A program made the translations under genes and the position numbers. The notes beneath the pieces are model-generated. The model saw nothing but the letters and a program-made list of their open reading frames with translations, did not search any database and had not been told where the DNA came from. Source: Roseomonas alba (GTDB lineage Bacteria; Pseudomonadota; Alphaproteobacteria; Acetobacterales; Acetobacteraceae). Taken from it: 64,000 nt of DNA. Of the stretch, positions 27,368-35,673 are shown one piece after another. Within the stretch, counting starts at the first letter, position 1; each line of letters opens with the position of its first letter. The stretch is from assembly GCF_019430885.1 (NCBI RefSeq), contig NZ_JAHYBZ010000004.1:1-64000 (forward strand). The letters run 5' to 3'.

Positions 27368-27775
27368 ATGGCGGGATGGATTGACGGCGCGCCGAGCTGG
27401 TCGCACGGCATTTATGATTTCGGCCTGCTCTACAACGAGCAGACGGGATGGCAGCGCGTGCTGCAATGCCACATCACCGTGTGTAAGCAGGACTCGCGCA
27501 GCGGCGCGAATGTCCACATCTCGATGTACAATACGCAGGGTGCAGAGATCAGCGTCTATCGGCCGAATACGGCCTGGGCGAAGCTCTACTACTATCCGGA
27601 CCAGAACGGCGCGCTGTTCGACAATGGTGGGCCGCGCAGCGGCTTCATCCGGAACATGCCGTGCTTCGACGTGATCAAGCCGAAGGCATTCGAGTGCTTC
27701 TACGAGAAGTATCCGAACCTGCGGCCGCAGGCGCCGCTTGCGCTGGGGGACGAGTCGCAGTGGCCTTCGCTGTAG
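27368..27775 (+). CDS. Hypothetical protein, aromatic- and Cys-rich
   Basis: This 135-residue product has no signal peptide or membrane segment. It is unusually rich in Tyr, Trp and Asn for this genome (SWSHGIYDFGLLYNEQTGW, KLYYYPDQNGALFDNGGP). It contains four Cys (LQCHITVCK, MPCFD, FECFYEK) and looks beta-rich. I do not recognise a family. A good ribosome site (AAGGGGAAGGA) precedes ATG 27368, and a hairpin plus T-rich tract follows, so it looks like a real, separately expressed gene. Confidence 0.6.
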   Translation: MAGWIDGAPSWSHGIYDFGLLYNEQTGWQRVLQCHITVCKQDSRSGANVHISMYNTQGAEISVYRPNTAWAKLYYYPDQNGALFDNGGPRSGFIRNMPCFDVIKPKAFECFYEKYPNLRPQAPLALGDESQWPSL

Positions 27776-27800
27776 GGGCGGCGCGGCGGCACGGAAGATT

Positions 27801-28158
27801 GGAGGGGCGCTGCCCCTCCTAGAGCATTTCCGGCGAACTTCCGTTCACCTGCAATGCTCTAGGTGTTTGTTTTTACGAGCATCTTCACCTGTCCGGATGA
27901 GTTCATCCAGACAGGATCTGCTCTAGCCACCCCGCCAAAGACCGAGAGGCCTCTGGACACCTTGAGTTGGTACCGGGCACGGCGGTTCGGCCAGGATCAT
28001 GCCGGGCGGCATGGGCACCGCCTGGGGGAAATTCCTGCGCTGCGCGCAGAGCGCCCGCGAACACTGCGACGGCCCGCCGGGCCAAACGCCATGTGACGGT
28101 TTCCAAAGGCCTCGGGCCTTTGGCGGGGTGAGTCCGAGAGGGGCAGAGCCCCTCTCGG
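27801..28158. repeat. Dispersed two-hairpin element with nested inverted repeats
   Basis: Left end: A hairpin GGAGGGGC/GCCCCTCC (27801-27819). Later comes a degenerate forward B copy beginning CCCCGCCAAAGACCGAG (about 27929). Right end: a perfect B hairpin CCAAAGGCC/GGCCTTTGG (28103-28123), then a perfect 11-bp A hairpin CCGAGAGGGGC/GCCCCTCTCGG (28134-28158). Two other inverted repeats sit inside the left part. CTAGAGCATT/AATGCTCTAG lies at 27819-27862. GAGCA with CTGTCCGGATGA and its partner arms lies at 27877-27923. These inner repeats look like a different repeat family inserted into the element. No gene is seen between 27776 and 28167. Confidence 0.75.
27819..27876 (+). terminator. Probable terminator after the 135-residue gene
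   Basis: The perfect 10-bp inverted repeat CTAGAGCATT/AATGCTCTAG is followed by GTGTTTGTTTTTA. The T-rich run after a stable stem fits intrinsic termination of the gene ending at 27775, though the hairpin loop is long (24 nt) and the sequence also belongs to the repeat cluster. Confidence 0.4.
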
Positions 28159-28167
28159 TTCCACAGT

Positions 28168-29469
28168 TCAGCGGCGTTCGACCCCCGCACCACAGGCTTG
28201 CAGCCGTTCCACCATCGCTTCGTGGCCACGATCAAGGTGATCGAGCCCCCGCAATTCCGTCACGCCCTGCGCGCCGAGACCCGCCAGCAGCAGCGCGGCC
28301 GCCGCGCGGACGTCGGTGCCGGCGACCGGCGCACCGGACAGGTGCGGCACGCCGCGCAGCCAGGCGGTGGTGCCGCGCAGGCTGATGTCGGCGCCCATGC
28401 GGCGGAGTTCGTCCACATGGCGGAAGCGCTGTTCGAAGATGGTCTCGGTGATGGCGCTGGCGCCAGGAGCCACGGCGAGCAGAGCCATGAGCGGAGACTG
28501 CAGGTCGGTCGCCACGCCGGGGAAAGGCGCGGTGCGGAAATCGACGCCGCGCAGACCGCCAGGGGCACGGCACGCGCGCAGGCCGCCGGGCGCCACGTCC
28601 AACGCAACGCCGGCCTCGGCCAGCAGGGGCGCGGCGGCGCCGAGCAGGGCGGCGTCCGCACCTTCCAGCACGAGGTCGCCATCCGTCAGGGCGGCGGCGC
28701 AGGCCATGGTGCCCATCTCGATGCGGTCGGGCAGGACGGCATGCTGCGCGCCGAGGAGCGGGCGATCGCCCTGCACGGTCAGCACGGGGCTGCCGGCGCC
28801 CTCGATGGTGGCGCCCATGGCCGCCAGGCATCGGGCGAGGTCGGTGATCTCCGGCTCGCGCGCCGCGTTGCGGATGATGGTAGTGCCGCGCGCCAGGACG
28901 GCGGCGATCAGCAGGTTCTCGGTCGCACCGACCGAGGGCATGGGCAGGTCGATCGCCGCACCGTGCAGGCCGTGCGGGGCGCGGGCGTCGATGACGCCGC
29001 CGGCGACCTCGATGGTCGCACCCATCGCGCGCAGGCCGGCGAGGTGGAAATCCACGCCGCGCAGCCCGATGGCGTCGCCGCCCGGCATGGGCAGGCGTGC
29101 CTGCCCGCAGCGCGCCAGCAGCGCGCCGAGCAGCAGGACGGAGGCGCGCATGCGGGCGACGAGTTCGGCATCGACATCGGCCGGGTGCAGCGTGTCGGCG
29201 GCGATGGTCAGCGTCAGGCCGGCCGCGTCGCGCGACCAGGACAGGCCGGCGCCGAGGCGCCGCAGCAGCCCCGCCAGCACCGCGACATCCAGGATCGCCG
29301 GGACGCGGCGCAACGTGACCAGGTGCGGCGTCAGAAGGGCGGCGACCATCAGCGGCAGGACGGCGTTCTTGGCGCCGCCGAGGCGCCAGCGTCCGGTCAG
29401 CACCCGCCCGCCCTCGATGCGCAGCACCGCGCCGGGATCGGGACGCCACCAGGGGGCGGCGTCGCGCAT
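28168..29469 (-). CDS. murA: UDP-N-acetylglucosamine 1-carboxyvinyltransferase with Cys-to-Asp active site
   Basis: This 433-residue EPSP-synthase-fold enzyme shows the MurA motifs LGGAKNAVLPLMVAALLT, RMRASVLLLGALLARCG, PSVGATENLLIAAV and FPGVATDLQSPLMAL. It transfers enolpyruvate from PEP to UDP-GlcNAc, the first committed step of peptidoglycan synthesis. The loop that carries the catalytic Cys (PGGC in E. coli, Cys115) reads PGGDAIG here, with Asp132. That is the substitution found in naturally fosfomycin-insensitive MurA enzymes. ATG 29469 is used; an in-frame GTG at 29490, two bases after the fhs stop, is also possible. It is co-directional with fhs. Confidence 0.9.
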   Translation of the reverse strand: MRDAAPWWRPDPGAVLRIEGGRVLTGRWRLGGAKNAVLPLMVAALLTPHLVTLRRVPAILDVAVLAGLLRRLGAGLSWSRDAAGLTLTIAADTLHPADVDAELVARMRASVLLLGALLARCGQARLPMPGGDAIGLRGVDFHLAGLRAMGATIEVAGGVIDARAPHGLHGAAIDLPMPSVGATENLLIAAVLARGTTIIRNAAREPEITDLARCLAAMGATIEGAGSPVLTVQGDRPLLGAQHAVLPDRIEMGTMACAAALTDGDLVLEGADAALLGAAAPLLAEAGVALDVAPGGLRACRAPGGLRGVDFRTAPFPGVATDLQSPLMALLAVAPGASAITETIFEQRFRHVDELRRMGADISLRGTTAWLRGVPHLSGAPVAGTDVRAAAALLLAGLGAQGVTELRGLDHLDRGHEAMVERLQACGAGVERR

Positions 29470-29492
29470 CCGCGCCTCGACCGGCGCCACGG

Positions 29493-31163
29493 TCAGAACA
29501 GCCCCTCGATGCGGCCTTCCGCGTCGAGGTGGATAGCCTCCGCCGCCGGCACGCGCGGCAGGCCGGGCATGGTCATGATGTCCCCGCAGACCGCAACGAC
29601 GAAGCCGGCGCCGGCCGACAGGCGGACCTCCCGCACCGGCAGGACGTGGCCTTCGGGGGCACCAAGCTTGGTCGGGTCCGCGCTGAAGGAATACTGCGTC
29701 TTGGCGATGCAGACCGGCAGGTCGCCGAAGCCGTCCTGTTCGTAGCGCTTCAGCTTCGCCGCGACCGGCGCGGGGATGGAGACGGAGGCGGCGCGGTAGA
29801 TCTCGCGCGCGATGGTCTCGATCTTGCCGGTCAGCGAGAGGTGGTCGGAATAGAGCGGTTCGAAGCGCGCCGTTCCGGCCTCGATGCGCGCCCTTACCGC
29901 CATGGCGAGGTCGACCGCGCCCTTCGCGCCATCGCCCCAATGGGTGCAGAGGATCGCCTCGGTGCCGAGGGCCCTCATCGCCTCCTGCACCGCGGCGATC
30001 TCGGCCTCGGTGTCGGAGGTGAAGCGGTTGAGGCCGACCACCACGGGAATGCCGAACTTGCCGACATTCTCGACATGGCGGGCGAGGTTCACCACGCCGC
30101 GCTTCACCGCGGCGACATCCTCCCGCCCCAGGTCGGATTTCGCAACGCCACCATGCATCTTCAGCGCGCGCACGGTTGCGACGACGACACAGGCGGCGGG
30201 CTTCAAGCCGGCCTGGCGGCACTTGATGTCGAGGAACTTCTCCGCGCCGAGATCGGCGCCGAAGCCCGCTTCCGTCACCACGACATCGGCGAGCTTCAGC
30301 GCCAGGCGCGTCGCCATCACCGAGTTGCAGCCATGGGCGATGTTCGCGAAGGGACCGCCATGAACCAGGGCGGGCGAACCCTCGATGGTCTGCACGAGGT
30401 TGGGCGCGAAGGCATCGCGCAGCAGCACCGCCATGGCGCCATCGGCCTTGAGGTCGCGCGCGGTGATGTTCTTCCCGTCCCGCGTCTGGCCGACGACCAT
30501 GCGGCCAAGGCGTGCCTGCAGGTCCGCAAGATCCTTCGCCAGGCAGAACACCGCCATGACTTCCGAGGCGACGGTGATGTCGAAGCCGTCCTCCCGCGGG
30601 AAGCCGTTCGCGACGCCGCCCAGCGAGGAGACGATGCCGCGCAGCGCGCGGTCGTTCATGTCGAGCGAACGCCGCCAGGACACGCGCCGCGCATCGAGCC
30701 CCGACCCGTTGCCCCAATACAGATGGTTGTCCACCATCGCCGCGAGCAGGTTGTTCGCGCAGGTGATGGCGTGGAAGTCGCCGGTGAAGTGGAGGTTGAT
30801 GTCCTCCATCGGCAGCACCTGGGCATAGCCGCCGCCCGTCGCGCCGCCCTTCACCCCGAAGCAAGGACCGAGCGAGGGCTCGCGCAGCGCGATCATGGTC
30901 TTCGTGCCGATGGCGTTCAGCGCATCGCCCAGGCCGACGGTCGTCGTCGTCTTGCCCTCGCCCGCCGGCGTCGGGCTGATGCCGGTGACAAGCACCAGCG
31001 CGCCGTCCGGGCGGTCCTGCTGCTCGGCGATGAAGTCGAGCCCGACCTTGGCCTTGTACTTGCCGTAGGGCTCCAGCGCGTCGTCGGGAATGCCGGCCTT
31101 TTCCGCGATGGCGCGGATCGGCTTCAGCGTTGCGGCGCGAGCGATCTCAAGATCCGTGGCCAT
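29493..31163 (-). CDS. fhs: Formate-tetrahydrofolate ligase
   Basis: The 556-residue protein has the full length of FTHFS. The P-loop-like [18 protein letters not shown] (about 65), [17 protein letters not shown], and the conserved [11 protein letters not shown] and [16 protein letters not shown] are all present. It joins formate to tetrahydrofolate using ATP to give 10-formyl-THF, feeding one-carbon metabolism. The one-carbon link to metH at the other end of the window is notable but the genes are 30 kb apart. murA follows directly. Confidence 0.97.
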   Translation of the reverse strand: MATDLEIARAATLKPIRAIAEKAGIPDDALEPYGKYKAKVGLDFIAEQQDRPDGALVLVTGISPTPAGEGKTTTTVGLGDALNAIGTKTMIALREPSLGPCFGVKGGATGGGYAQVLPMEDINLHFTGDFHAITCANNLLAAMVDNHLYWGNGSGLDARRVSWRRSLDMNDRALRGIVSSLGGVANGFPREDGFDITVASEVMAVFCLAKDLADLQARLGRMVVGQTRDGKNITARDLKADGAMAVLLRDAFAPNLVQTIEGSPALVHGGPFANIAHGCNSVMATRLALKLADVVVTEAGFGADLGAEKFLDIKCRQAGLKPAACVVVATVRALKMHGGVAKSDLGREDVAAVKRGVVNLARHVENVGKFGIPVVVGLNRFTSDTEAEIAAVQEAMRALGTEAILCTHWGDGAKGAVDLAMAVRARIEAGTARFEPLYSDHLSLTGKIETIAREIYRAASVSIPAPVAAKLKRYEQDGFGDLPVCIAKTQYSFSADPTKLGAPEGHVLPVREVRLSAGAGFVVAVCGDIMTMPGLPRVPAAEAIHLDAEGRIEGLF

Positions 31164-31346
31164 CCCCTCATCCCCCCGGCAAGACCCAACCCGGCGCGCT
31201 TACGACCCGCGCCGCACCCAGGCAAGAGCATGGGGGCGATTCGGCGTTCTTGCCGAGCATCATGAAAACGGTTGCGTTGCATCAAGGAGACGAAAGCGCT
31301 TCAGGCCTAGTCAGCATCCTGTCGGAGAAGACAGGGGAAGCCGACC

Positions 31347-32006
31347 ATGACACGCACTTCGATTCTGCTCGCCGGGGCTGCTGCTCTTGGCCTGCTCGCC
31401 CAGCCCGCCCTTGCCCAGGACACGCCTGTCCGCGGCAAGCAGGCCGGCGATTTCATGATCGGCCTCAGCGTCATCGGCGTCGTGCCGGTGAACGGTGGCG
31501 ACGTGGATCTGATCGGCGGCACGCCGGACGTCTCGAACTCGGTCACCGGCCAGCTCGACTTTACCTACTTCTTCACGCCGAACTTCTCGGTGAACCTGAT
31601 CGCCGCCACCACGCGCCATGATGCCGAGGTGTCGAACAGCGCGATCGGCCTGGTCGATCTCGGCCATGTCTGGGCACTGCCGCCGACACTGACGGTGCAG
31701 TACCACCCGCTGCCGGCGGAGCGCTTCAGCCCCTATGCCGGCGTCGGCGTGAACTACACGATGTTCTACGGCGAGGGCGGCGGCTACTCCCCGCCGGTCA
31801 CGAGCGTCGACGTGCGCAACTCCTTCGGCTTTGCGCTCAATGCCGGCCTTGATGTCGAGCTCGCGCCGAACTGGCTGCTGAACTTCGACGTGAAGTGGAT
31901 CTACATGCGGCCCGACGTCGCGGTCGACACCACGGTGGGGCGCATCAACGCGACGGCCAACATCGACCCCTTCGTCTTCGGCGTCGGCGTCCGCTACCGC
32001 TTCTGA
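31347..32006 (+). CDS. OmpW family outer-membrane protein (copy 1)
   Basis: This 219-residue protein has a signal peptide (ILLAGAAALGLLAQPALAQ) and an eight-strand beta-barrel pattern. It has the OmpW motifs GDFMIGLSVIGVVP, FFTPNFSVNLIAATTRHD and PYAGVGVNYTMFY, and ends FVFGVGVRYRF with terminal Phe for BAM recognition. OmpW proteins form narrow hydrophobic channels in the outer membrane. A second copy of identical length lies 241 bp downstream in the same orientation. The 183 bp upstream to fhs is the shared divergent promoter region. Confidence 0.93.
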   Translation: MTRTSILLAGAAALGLLAQPALAQDTPVRGKQAGDFMIGLSVIGVVPVNGGDVDLIGGTPDVSNSVTGQLDFTYFFTPNFSVNLIAATTRHDAEVSNSAIGLVDLGHVWALPPTLTVQYHPLPAERFSPYAGVGVNYTMFYGEGGGYSPPVTSVDVRNSFGFALNAGLDVELAPNWLLNFDVKWIYMRPDVAVDTTVGRINATANIDPFVFGVGVRYRF

Positions 32007-32247
32007 AGCGTCGCCAGCGGGGGAATTTCGGGGGCTTTCCCCCGCACACGGAGGACGGCGGGCGCGCGCGGCACAGGCCCCGGCAAGAGGGCTCCTGGCC
32101 GCGTGGCCCGCCGTCCGTCGTTCCGGATCGCCTTGAGCAATGTGGCCCAGGCGGCACGCGTTACTAAAATGGTGGGGTTGCGACAAAGGCGTCGCAATGC
32201 CCGGCATCGTAGATGCCCCTTGGAGTGGACCGAGGGGGAAGTCGACC

Positions 32248-32907
32248 ATGATCCGTATGTCCAGCCTGCTCGCGGGCGCGGTGGCGCTTGGCCTGCTGGC
32301 GGCGCGCCCCGCCGCCGCACAGAACGGAATCCGCGGCAACGAGACGGGCGATGTCATGATCGGCCTCAGCGTCATCGGCATCGTGCCGGTGAATGGCGGC
32401 AGCGTGAACGGCATCGGCGGCACGCCGGAAGCGTCCAATGCGGTGACCGGCCAGATCGACTTCACCTATTTCATGACGCCGAACTTCTCGGTCAACCTGA
32501 TCGCGGCGACCGCGCGGCATGACTTGCAGATCTCGGACAGCCGGCTCGGCACGCTGGATCTGGGCCATGTCTGGTCACTGCCGCCCACCCTGACCGTGCA
32601 GTACCATCCGCTGCTGACCTCGCGCTTCAGCCCCTATCTCGGCGTCGGCGTGAACTACACGGTATTCTACGGGGAGGGCGGCAGCTATTCCCGCCCGGTG
32701 ACCAAGGTCGATGTGCAGAACGCGCTTGGCTTCGCGCTCAATGGCGGGCTCGACATCGAGCTGTCGCCACATTGGCTGCTGAACTTCGACGTGAAATGGA
32801 TCTACATGACCCCCGACGTCACGGTGCAGGCCGGGTCCCGGCGCATCCACGCCACGGCCGACGTCGATCCCTTCGTCTTCGGGGCGGGTCTTCGCTACCG
32901 CTTCTGA
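32248..32907 (+). CDS. OmpW family outer-membrane protein (copy 2)
   Basis: This 219-residue paralogue of the preceding gene shares most core motifs (GDVMIGLSVIGIVPVNGG, FMTPNFSVNLIAATARHD, PYLGVGVNYTVFY, FVFGAGLRYRF). It differs in the exposed loops and the signal peptide. ATG 32248 was chosen over 32140 because it gives a signal peptide ending AAA-QN. The ribosome-site context (GGGGAAG then CGACCATGA) is nearly the same as in copy 1, so the duplication included it. The two probably have separate promoters. Confidence 0.93.
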   Translation: MIRMSSLLAGAVALGLLAARPAAAQNGIRGNETGDVMIGLSVIGIVPVNGGSVNGIGGTPEASNAVTGQIDFTYFMTPNFSVNLIAATARHDLQISDSRLGTLDLGHVWSLPPTLTVQYHPLLTSRFSPYLGVGVNYTVFYGEGGSYSRPVTKVDVQNALGFALNGGLDIELSPHWLLNFDVKWIYMTPDVTVQAGSRRIHATADVDPFVFGAGLRYRF

Positions 32908-32927
32908 AAGACCATTTGCCCGGATGA

Positions 32928-32963
32928 TTCCGGAGGGGAATGCCGGAGGGGCTCTGCCCCTCC
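32928..32963. repeat. Half copy of the dispersed two-hairpin element
   Basis: A short hairpin ATTCC/GGAAT (from 32928) stands in the B position. It is followed by a perfect A hairpin GGAGGGGC/GCCCCTCC (32945-32952 and 32956-32963) with loop TCT. It begins 20 nt after the second ompW stop, between convergent genes, where it could end both transcripts. Confidence 0.6.
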
Positions 32964-33028
32964 AACTCTTCAACGGAACTCACAGGTAGTCAGGAGACCG
33001 TTCGAAAAGTCCTGCTCTGGCGCCGCGT

Positions 33029-34135
33029 TCAGGCCGCCCTGGGCAGCACCTCCCGCAGCGCCGCGCCGATCGCCGCGACCGCGCAGCGCATGTCGTCCGG
33101 CGTGATCGCCCCGATCGCCCCGATGCGCATGGTCGGCGCGGCGGTGTTGTAGAAATTGCTGATCAGCACGCCGTGGCGCTTCAGCGCCTCGACGAAGGTC
33201 ATCAGGTCGAAGCGCGGATCGGCGGGCTGGTGGATGGTGACGATCACCGGGCCCTGCTGCTCGCGCGCCAGATACGGCCTCAGGCCGAGGGCGACGGTCC
33301 CGTCGTAGAGGATGTCGGTATTCGCCTGGTATCGCGCGCGACGGGCCGCCTGACCGCCCTCGGCGTCATAGAGGTCGAGCGCCACGTCGAAGGCCGCGAT
33401 CGCCTGGACCGGCGGGGTGAAGCGGATCGACCCCCAGCCCGAACGCCGCGCATGGGCCAGCACGTCCGACAGATCGAAGGACCAGGACCCGGCATTGCCG
33501 GCGCAGGCCTCGGCCCGGTCGATGCGGCAGACGGCAAAGCCCATCCCCGGCATGCCTTCCAGGCACTTGCCCGAGGTGAAGACCAGCGCATCGCATTCCG
33601 GATGCTCGGCCAGCGGAAAGGGCAGCACGCCAAAGGCCGAGACGGCGTCGAGGATCAGCCGCGTGCCCCGCGCACGCAGCGCGGCGCCGATGCCGGGCGC
33701 ATCGTTCACGATGCCGGACCCGGTCTCGTTGAACACCATGGCGACAGTGCCAATCGAGGGATCGGCATCCAGCGCCGGCAGGATGTCGGCGGCGGTCGCC
33801 CCTTGCGTGTCGGGCAGCGGCAGCGCGACCACCTCGCGCCCGGCTTCCCGGGCCAGGCGTGCCATGCGTTGGGCATAGGCGCCGTTCATCGGGATCAGCA
33901 CCTTGGCCCCGGGGGCCACGAAGGTGCGCAGCGCGGCTTCTGAGACGAAGTGGCCGGCACCCTGGATCGGCAGGGTCGCGTGCTCGCCGAGGCGTCCGCC
34001 GGCGACGGCGACGATGCGCTCCCGCACCCGGGCATAGACCTTCTGGAAGTCACGATCCCAGGGTGCGATGTCCTGGGCCATGGCGGCCTTGACCTCGGGA
34101 CGCGTCTGTACCGGACCGGGAATGAGGAGAAGCAT
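33029..34135 (-). CDS. 2-aminoethylphosphonate-pyruvate transaminase-like class V aminotransferase
   Basis: This 368-residue PLP enzyme starts MLLLIPGPVQTRPEVKAAMA. It has LPIQGAGHFVSEAALRTFV, the PLP Asp in LILDAVSAFG and the Schiff-base Lys in VFTSGKCLEGMPGMGF. AGSWSFDLSD follows. These match PhnW, which moves the amino group of 2-aminoethylphosphonate to pyruvate. No phnX hydrolase or phosphonate transporter is nearby, so another amino-donor substrate within the alanine-glyoxylate transaminase superfamily remains possible. ATG 34135 puts the conserved GPV motif at the N terminus. It follows a small gene and a SAM-clan-like leader on the same strand. Confidence 0.8.
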   Translation of the reverse strand: MLLLIPGPVQTRPEVKAAMAQDIAPWDRDFQKVYARVRERIVAVAGGRLGEHATLPIQGAGHFVSEAALRTFVAPGAKVLIPMNGAYAQRMARLAREAGREVVALPLPDTQGATAADILPALDADPSIGTVAMVFNETGSGIVNDAPGIGAALRARGTRLILDAVSAFGVLPFPLAEHPECDALVFTSGKCLEGMPGMGFAVCRIDRAEACAGNAGSWSFDLSDVLAHARRSGWGSIRFTPPVQAIAAFDVALDLYDAEGGQAARRARYQANTDILYDGTVALGLRPYLAREQQGPVIVTIHQPADPRFDLMTFVEALKRHGVLISNFYNTAAPTMRIGAIGAITPDDMRCAVAAIGAALREVLPRAA

Positions 34136-34198
34136 GGCATCGCCGCTGCGTTGGGAAGCTGTGGTTCTGCCCCCCGCGCGGGGGTGGCGCAACCCGGC

Positions 34199-34492
34199 TC
34201 AGCGGCGGTCGTCGACCAAGGTCGCGTGATCGCGCAGCCAGGCGCGCAGGGCGCCGCGCCGATCGCCCGGCTCGGCGCGTTCCAGATAGATGGCGAGATG
34301 CCCCGGCCGGCGGTCCGGGACGACGCGATAGGCATGGGTCCAATCCCCGTGCCGACGGTGCAGGACCACGTAGAGCCAGGAGGTCTCGGCCCGCCCGGTC
34401 CGCGTGGTCCAGCGACAGAGGGCCACGAATTCCGCCTGGTCGCCCGGGGCGAGCAGGAGATGGAGATCAGGGGCAGGCGTCACGTCCAGCAT
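34199..34492 (-). CDS. Small hypothetical protein downstream of riboswitch-like leader
   Basis: This 97-residue soluble protein is rich in Trp, His and Arg (CRWTTRTGRAETSWLYVVLH, HGDWTHAYRVVPDRR), with a beta-strand pattern. I know no family for it. ATG 34492 is selected because upstream codons belong to the structured leader. It lies 63 bp before the PhnW-like gene and 72 nt after the leader RNA, so it is probably the first gene of that transcript. Confidence 0.55.
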   Translation of the reverse strand: MLDVTPAPDLHLLLAPGDQAEFVALCRWTTRTGRAETSWLYVVLHRRHGDWTHAYRVVPDRRPGHLAIYLERAEPGDRRGALRAWLRDHATLVDDRR

Positions 34493-34563
34493 GGGGTCTT
34501 CTCCGTCGGAGCAGGAACCGGACCCAATGCGGCAGCGCATCCCGTTTGGTTGCCGGAGCGGCC

Positions 34564-34639
34564 ACATCCCCCCTCGCGGAGGCGCCACCTTGCCCGGGAA
34601 GGCAGGTTGGCGTTGGGCGCCGGGCCCAACTCTTGATGC
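34564..34639 (-). promoter_or_regulatory. SAM-clan-like riboswitch candidate
   Basis: On the minus strand the order is: P1 arm GCATC, then AAGA; hairpin GTTGGGC/GCCCAAC (P2 position). Next is a long hairpin CGCCAACCTGCC/GGCAAGGTGGCG (P3 position), then a small hairpin CCTC/GAGG (P4 position) and the closing P1 arm GATGT. The joint placement of AUCAAGAG, CCAACC and AAGGUG parallels the SAM-I/SAM-IV core (AUCAAGAG, GCAACC, AAGGUGC). P2 is short and lacks the kink-turn. The downstream genes are not methionine genes, so ligand and regulon are open. Assignment by eye only. Confidence 0.45.
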
Positions 34640-34739
34640 TGAGCGGAGATAAGCCATGGGCAGGCGCGGTTGGCAAGGGCGGCCTTGCGGCGCCGCGTCG
34701 GCCCTGTTGTGATAGCCGCGCAATCGGCGGCAGGCGACG

Positions 34740-34964
34740 ATGACCGAAGACGGCACGAAGACCGCTTATGCGCGGATCGGCTTGTGGTTCAATGCCGAGA
34801 CTGGCCACATTCACCTCAGCCTGCCGGGCCAGGGCCTGTCCACGGTGATTGACACCGCGACGAGCAAGCGCGGCCATCCCCACCTGTTCAACAAGCTTGC
34901 GAAGATGCTTCGTGACGCCGGCAAGCCTCACCCCGCGATCGTCGAGGACTGGAAGGCGAGGTAA
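34740..34964 (+). CDS. Small conserved-looking hypothetical protein
   Basis: This 74-residue protein (GLWFNAETGHIHLSLPGQGL, then PHLFNKLAKMLRDAGKP) has a beta-hairpin followed by a helix, and no signal or membrane segment. The regular composition and ending suggest a real gene. I do not recognise a domain. It is convergent with the VWA gene (6-bp gap) and divergent from the leader RNA. Confidence 0.55.
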   Translation: MTEDGTKTAYARIGLWFNAETGHIHLSLPGQGLSTVIDTATSKRGHPHLFNKLAKMLRDAGKPHPAIVEDWKAR

Positions 34965-34970
34965 CGACGC

Positions 34971-35594
34971 TCACGCCACCATTGCCCCGCCGCGAATCTC
35001 CCGCAGCAGCTTGCGCAGGATCGCCTCCGCGAAGGCGGCGTAATCCGGTGTGTGCATGGCGAAGGCGCCGGGGCCGCCGATCACCTCGGCCTGGTAGTGG
35101 TCCAGCAGGTCCGGTTCCTCGTTGAGCACGGCGAGGGCGTTGATGGTCACGCCGGCGGCGACGCCGATGTCGCGCACCGGCCCCGGCGGCCGACCCTGAT
35201 TGTGTCGGCCATCGCCCGAGACATCCATCGTCAGCCGCCTCGCTTCCGCCGGGCAGGCGGCGAGCAGGGCAAGGCCGGCGGCCATCCCCTCCCCCAGCGC
35301 CGTCGCGCCGCCGGGTACCAGCCGGGGGGAATTCTCCACCTCCCCGGCGAAGACGGCGGCGGCTTCGGCGCCATCGATCCGCGTCCAAGGCACCGCCACG
35401 GCCTGGGCGCCACGGCCCGACCACAACAGCATCACGACAGCGATGGCCCGGCGCGATCCGGCGGTGATGGCGGCGGCCACCGAGTCGTCCCGGAAGGCGG
35501 CGGCATACCCCCCAAGCATGAGGGCGAACTCGTCATAGTCGACCGAGGAAGAGGCATCCACGGCGAGACACAAAGCGAGATCGACCTTCTCCAT
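34971..35594 (-). CDS. DUF1194 von Willebrand factor A-like protein
   Basis: The product is 207 residues with a MIDAS metal-binding motif DASSS near the N terminus (LCLAVDASSSVDYDEF), a downstream Thr in GGATALGEGM and Asp in DVSGDG. This matches DUF1194, a VWA-type family often secreted or periplasmic. Here no signal peptide precedes it, even with the start moved to 35609. ATG 35594 is the preferred start. Its role is unknown. It is divergent from the Bug receptor gene, with 79 bp between the starts. Confidence 0.85.
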   Translation of the reverse strand: MEKVDLALCLAVDASSSVDYDEFALMLGGYAAAFRDDSVAAAITAGSRRAIAVVMLLWSGRGAQAVAVPWTRIDGAEAAAVFAGEVENSPRLVPGGATALGEGMAAGLALLAACPAEARRLTMDVSGDGRHNQGRPPGPVRDIGVAAGVTINALAVLNEEPDLLDHYQAEVIGGPGAFAMHTPDYAAFAEAILRKLLREIRGGAMVA

Positions 35595-35673
35595 GCCCGC
35601 ATCTTGCATGCTTCCCCGTAGGCCGCACCTGTCGCGACGGGCAAGCTGGCCGCAGCAGACAGGAGACTTCGCG

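Noticed and set aside
28168-30864. Apparent 898-residue fusion of MurA with an upstream N-terminal half
   Set aside because: The upstream half is a different frame of fhs. MurA begins at about 29469 and fhs ends at 29493.
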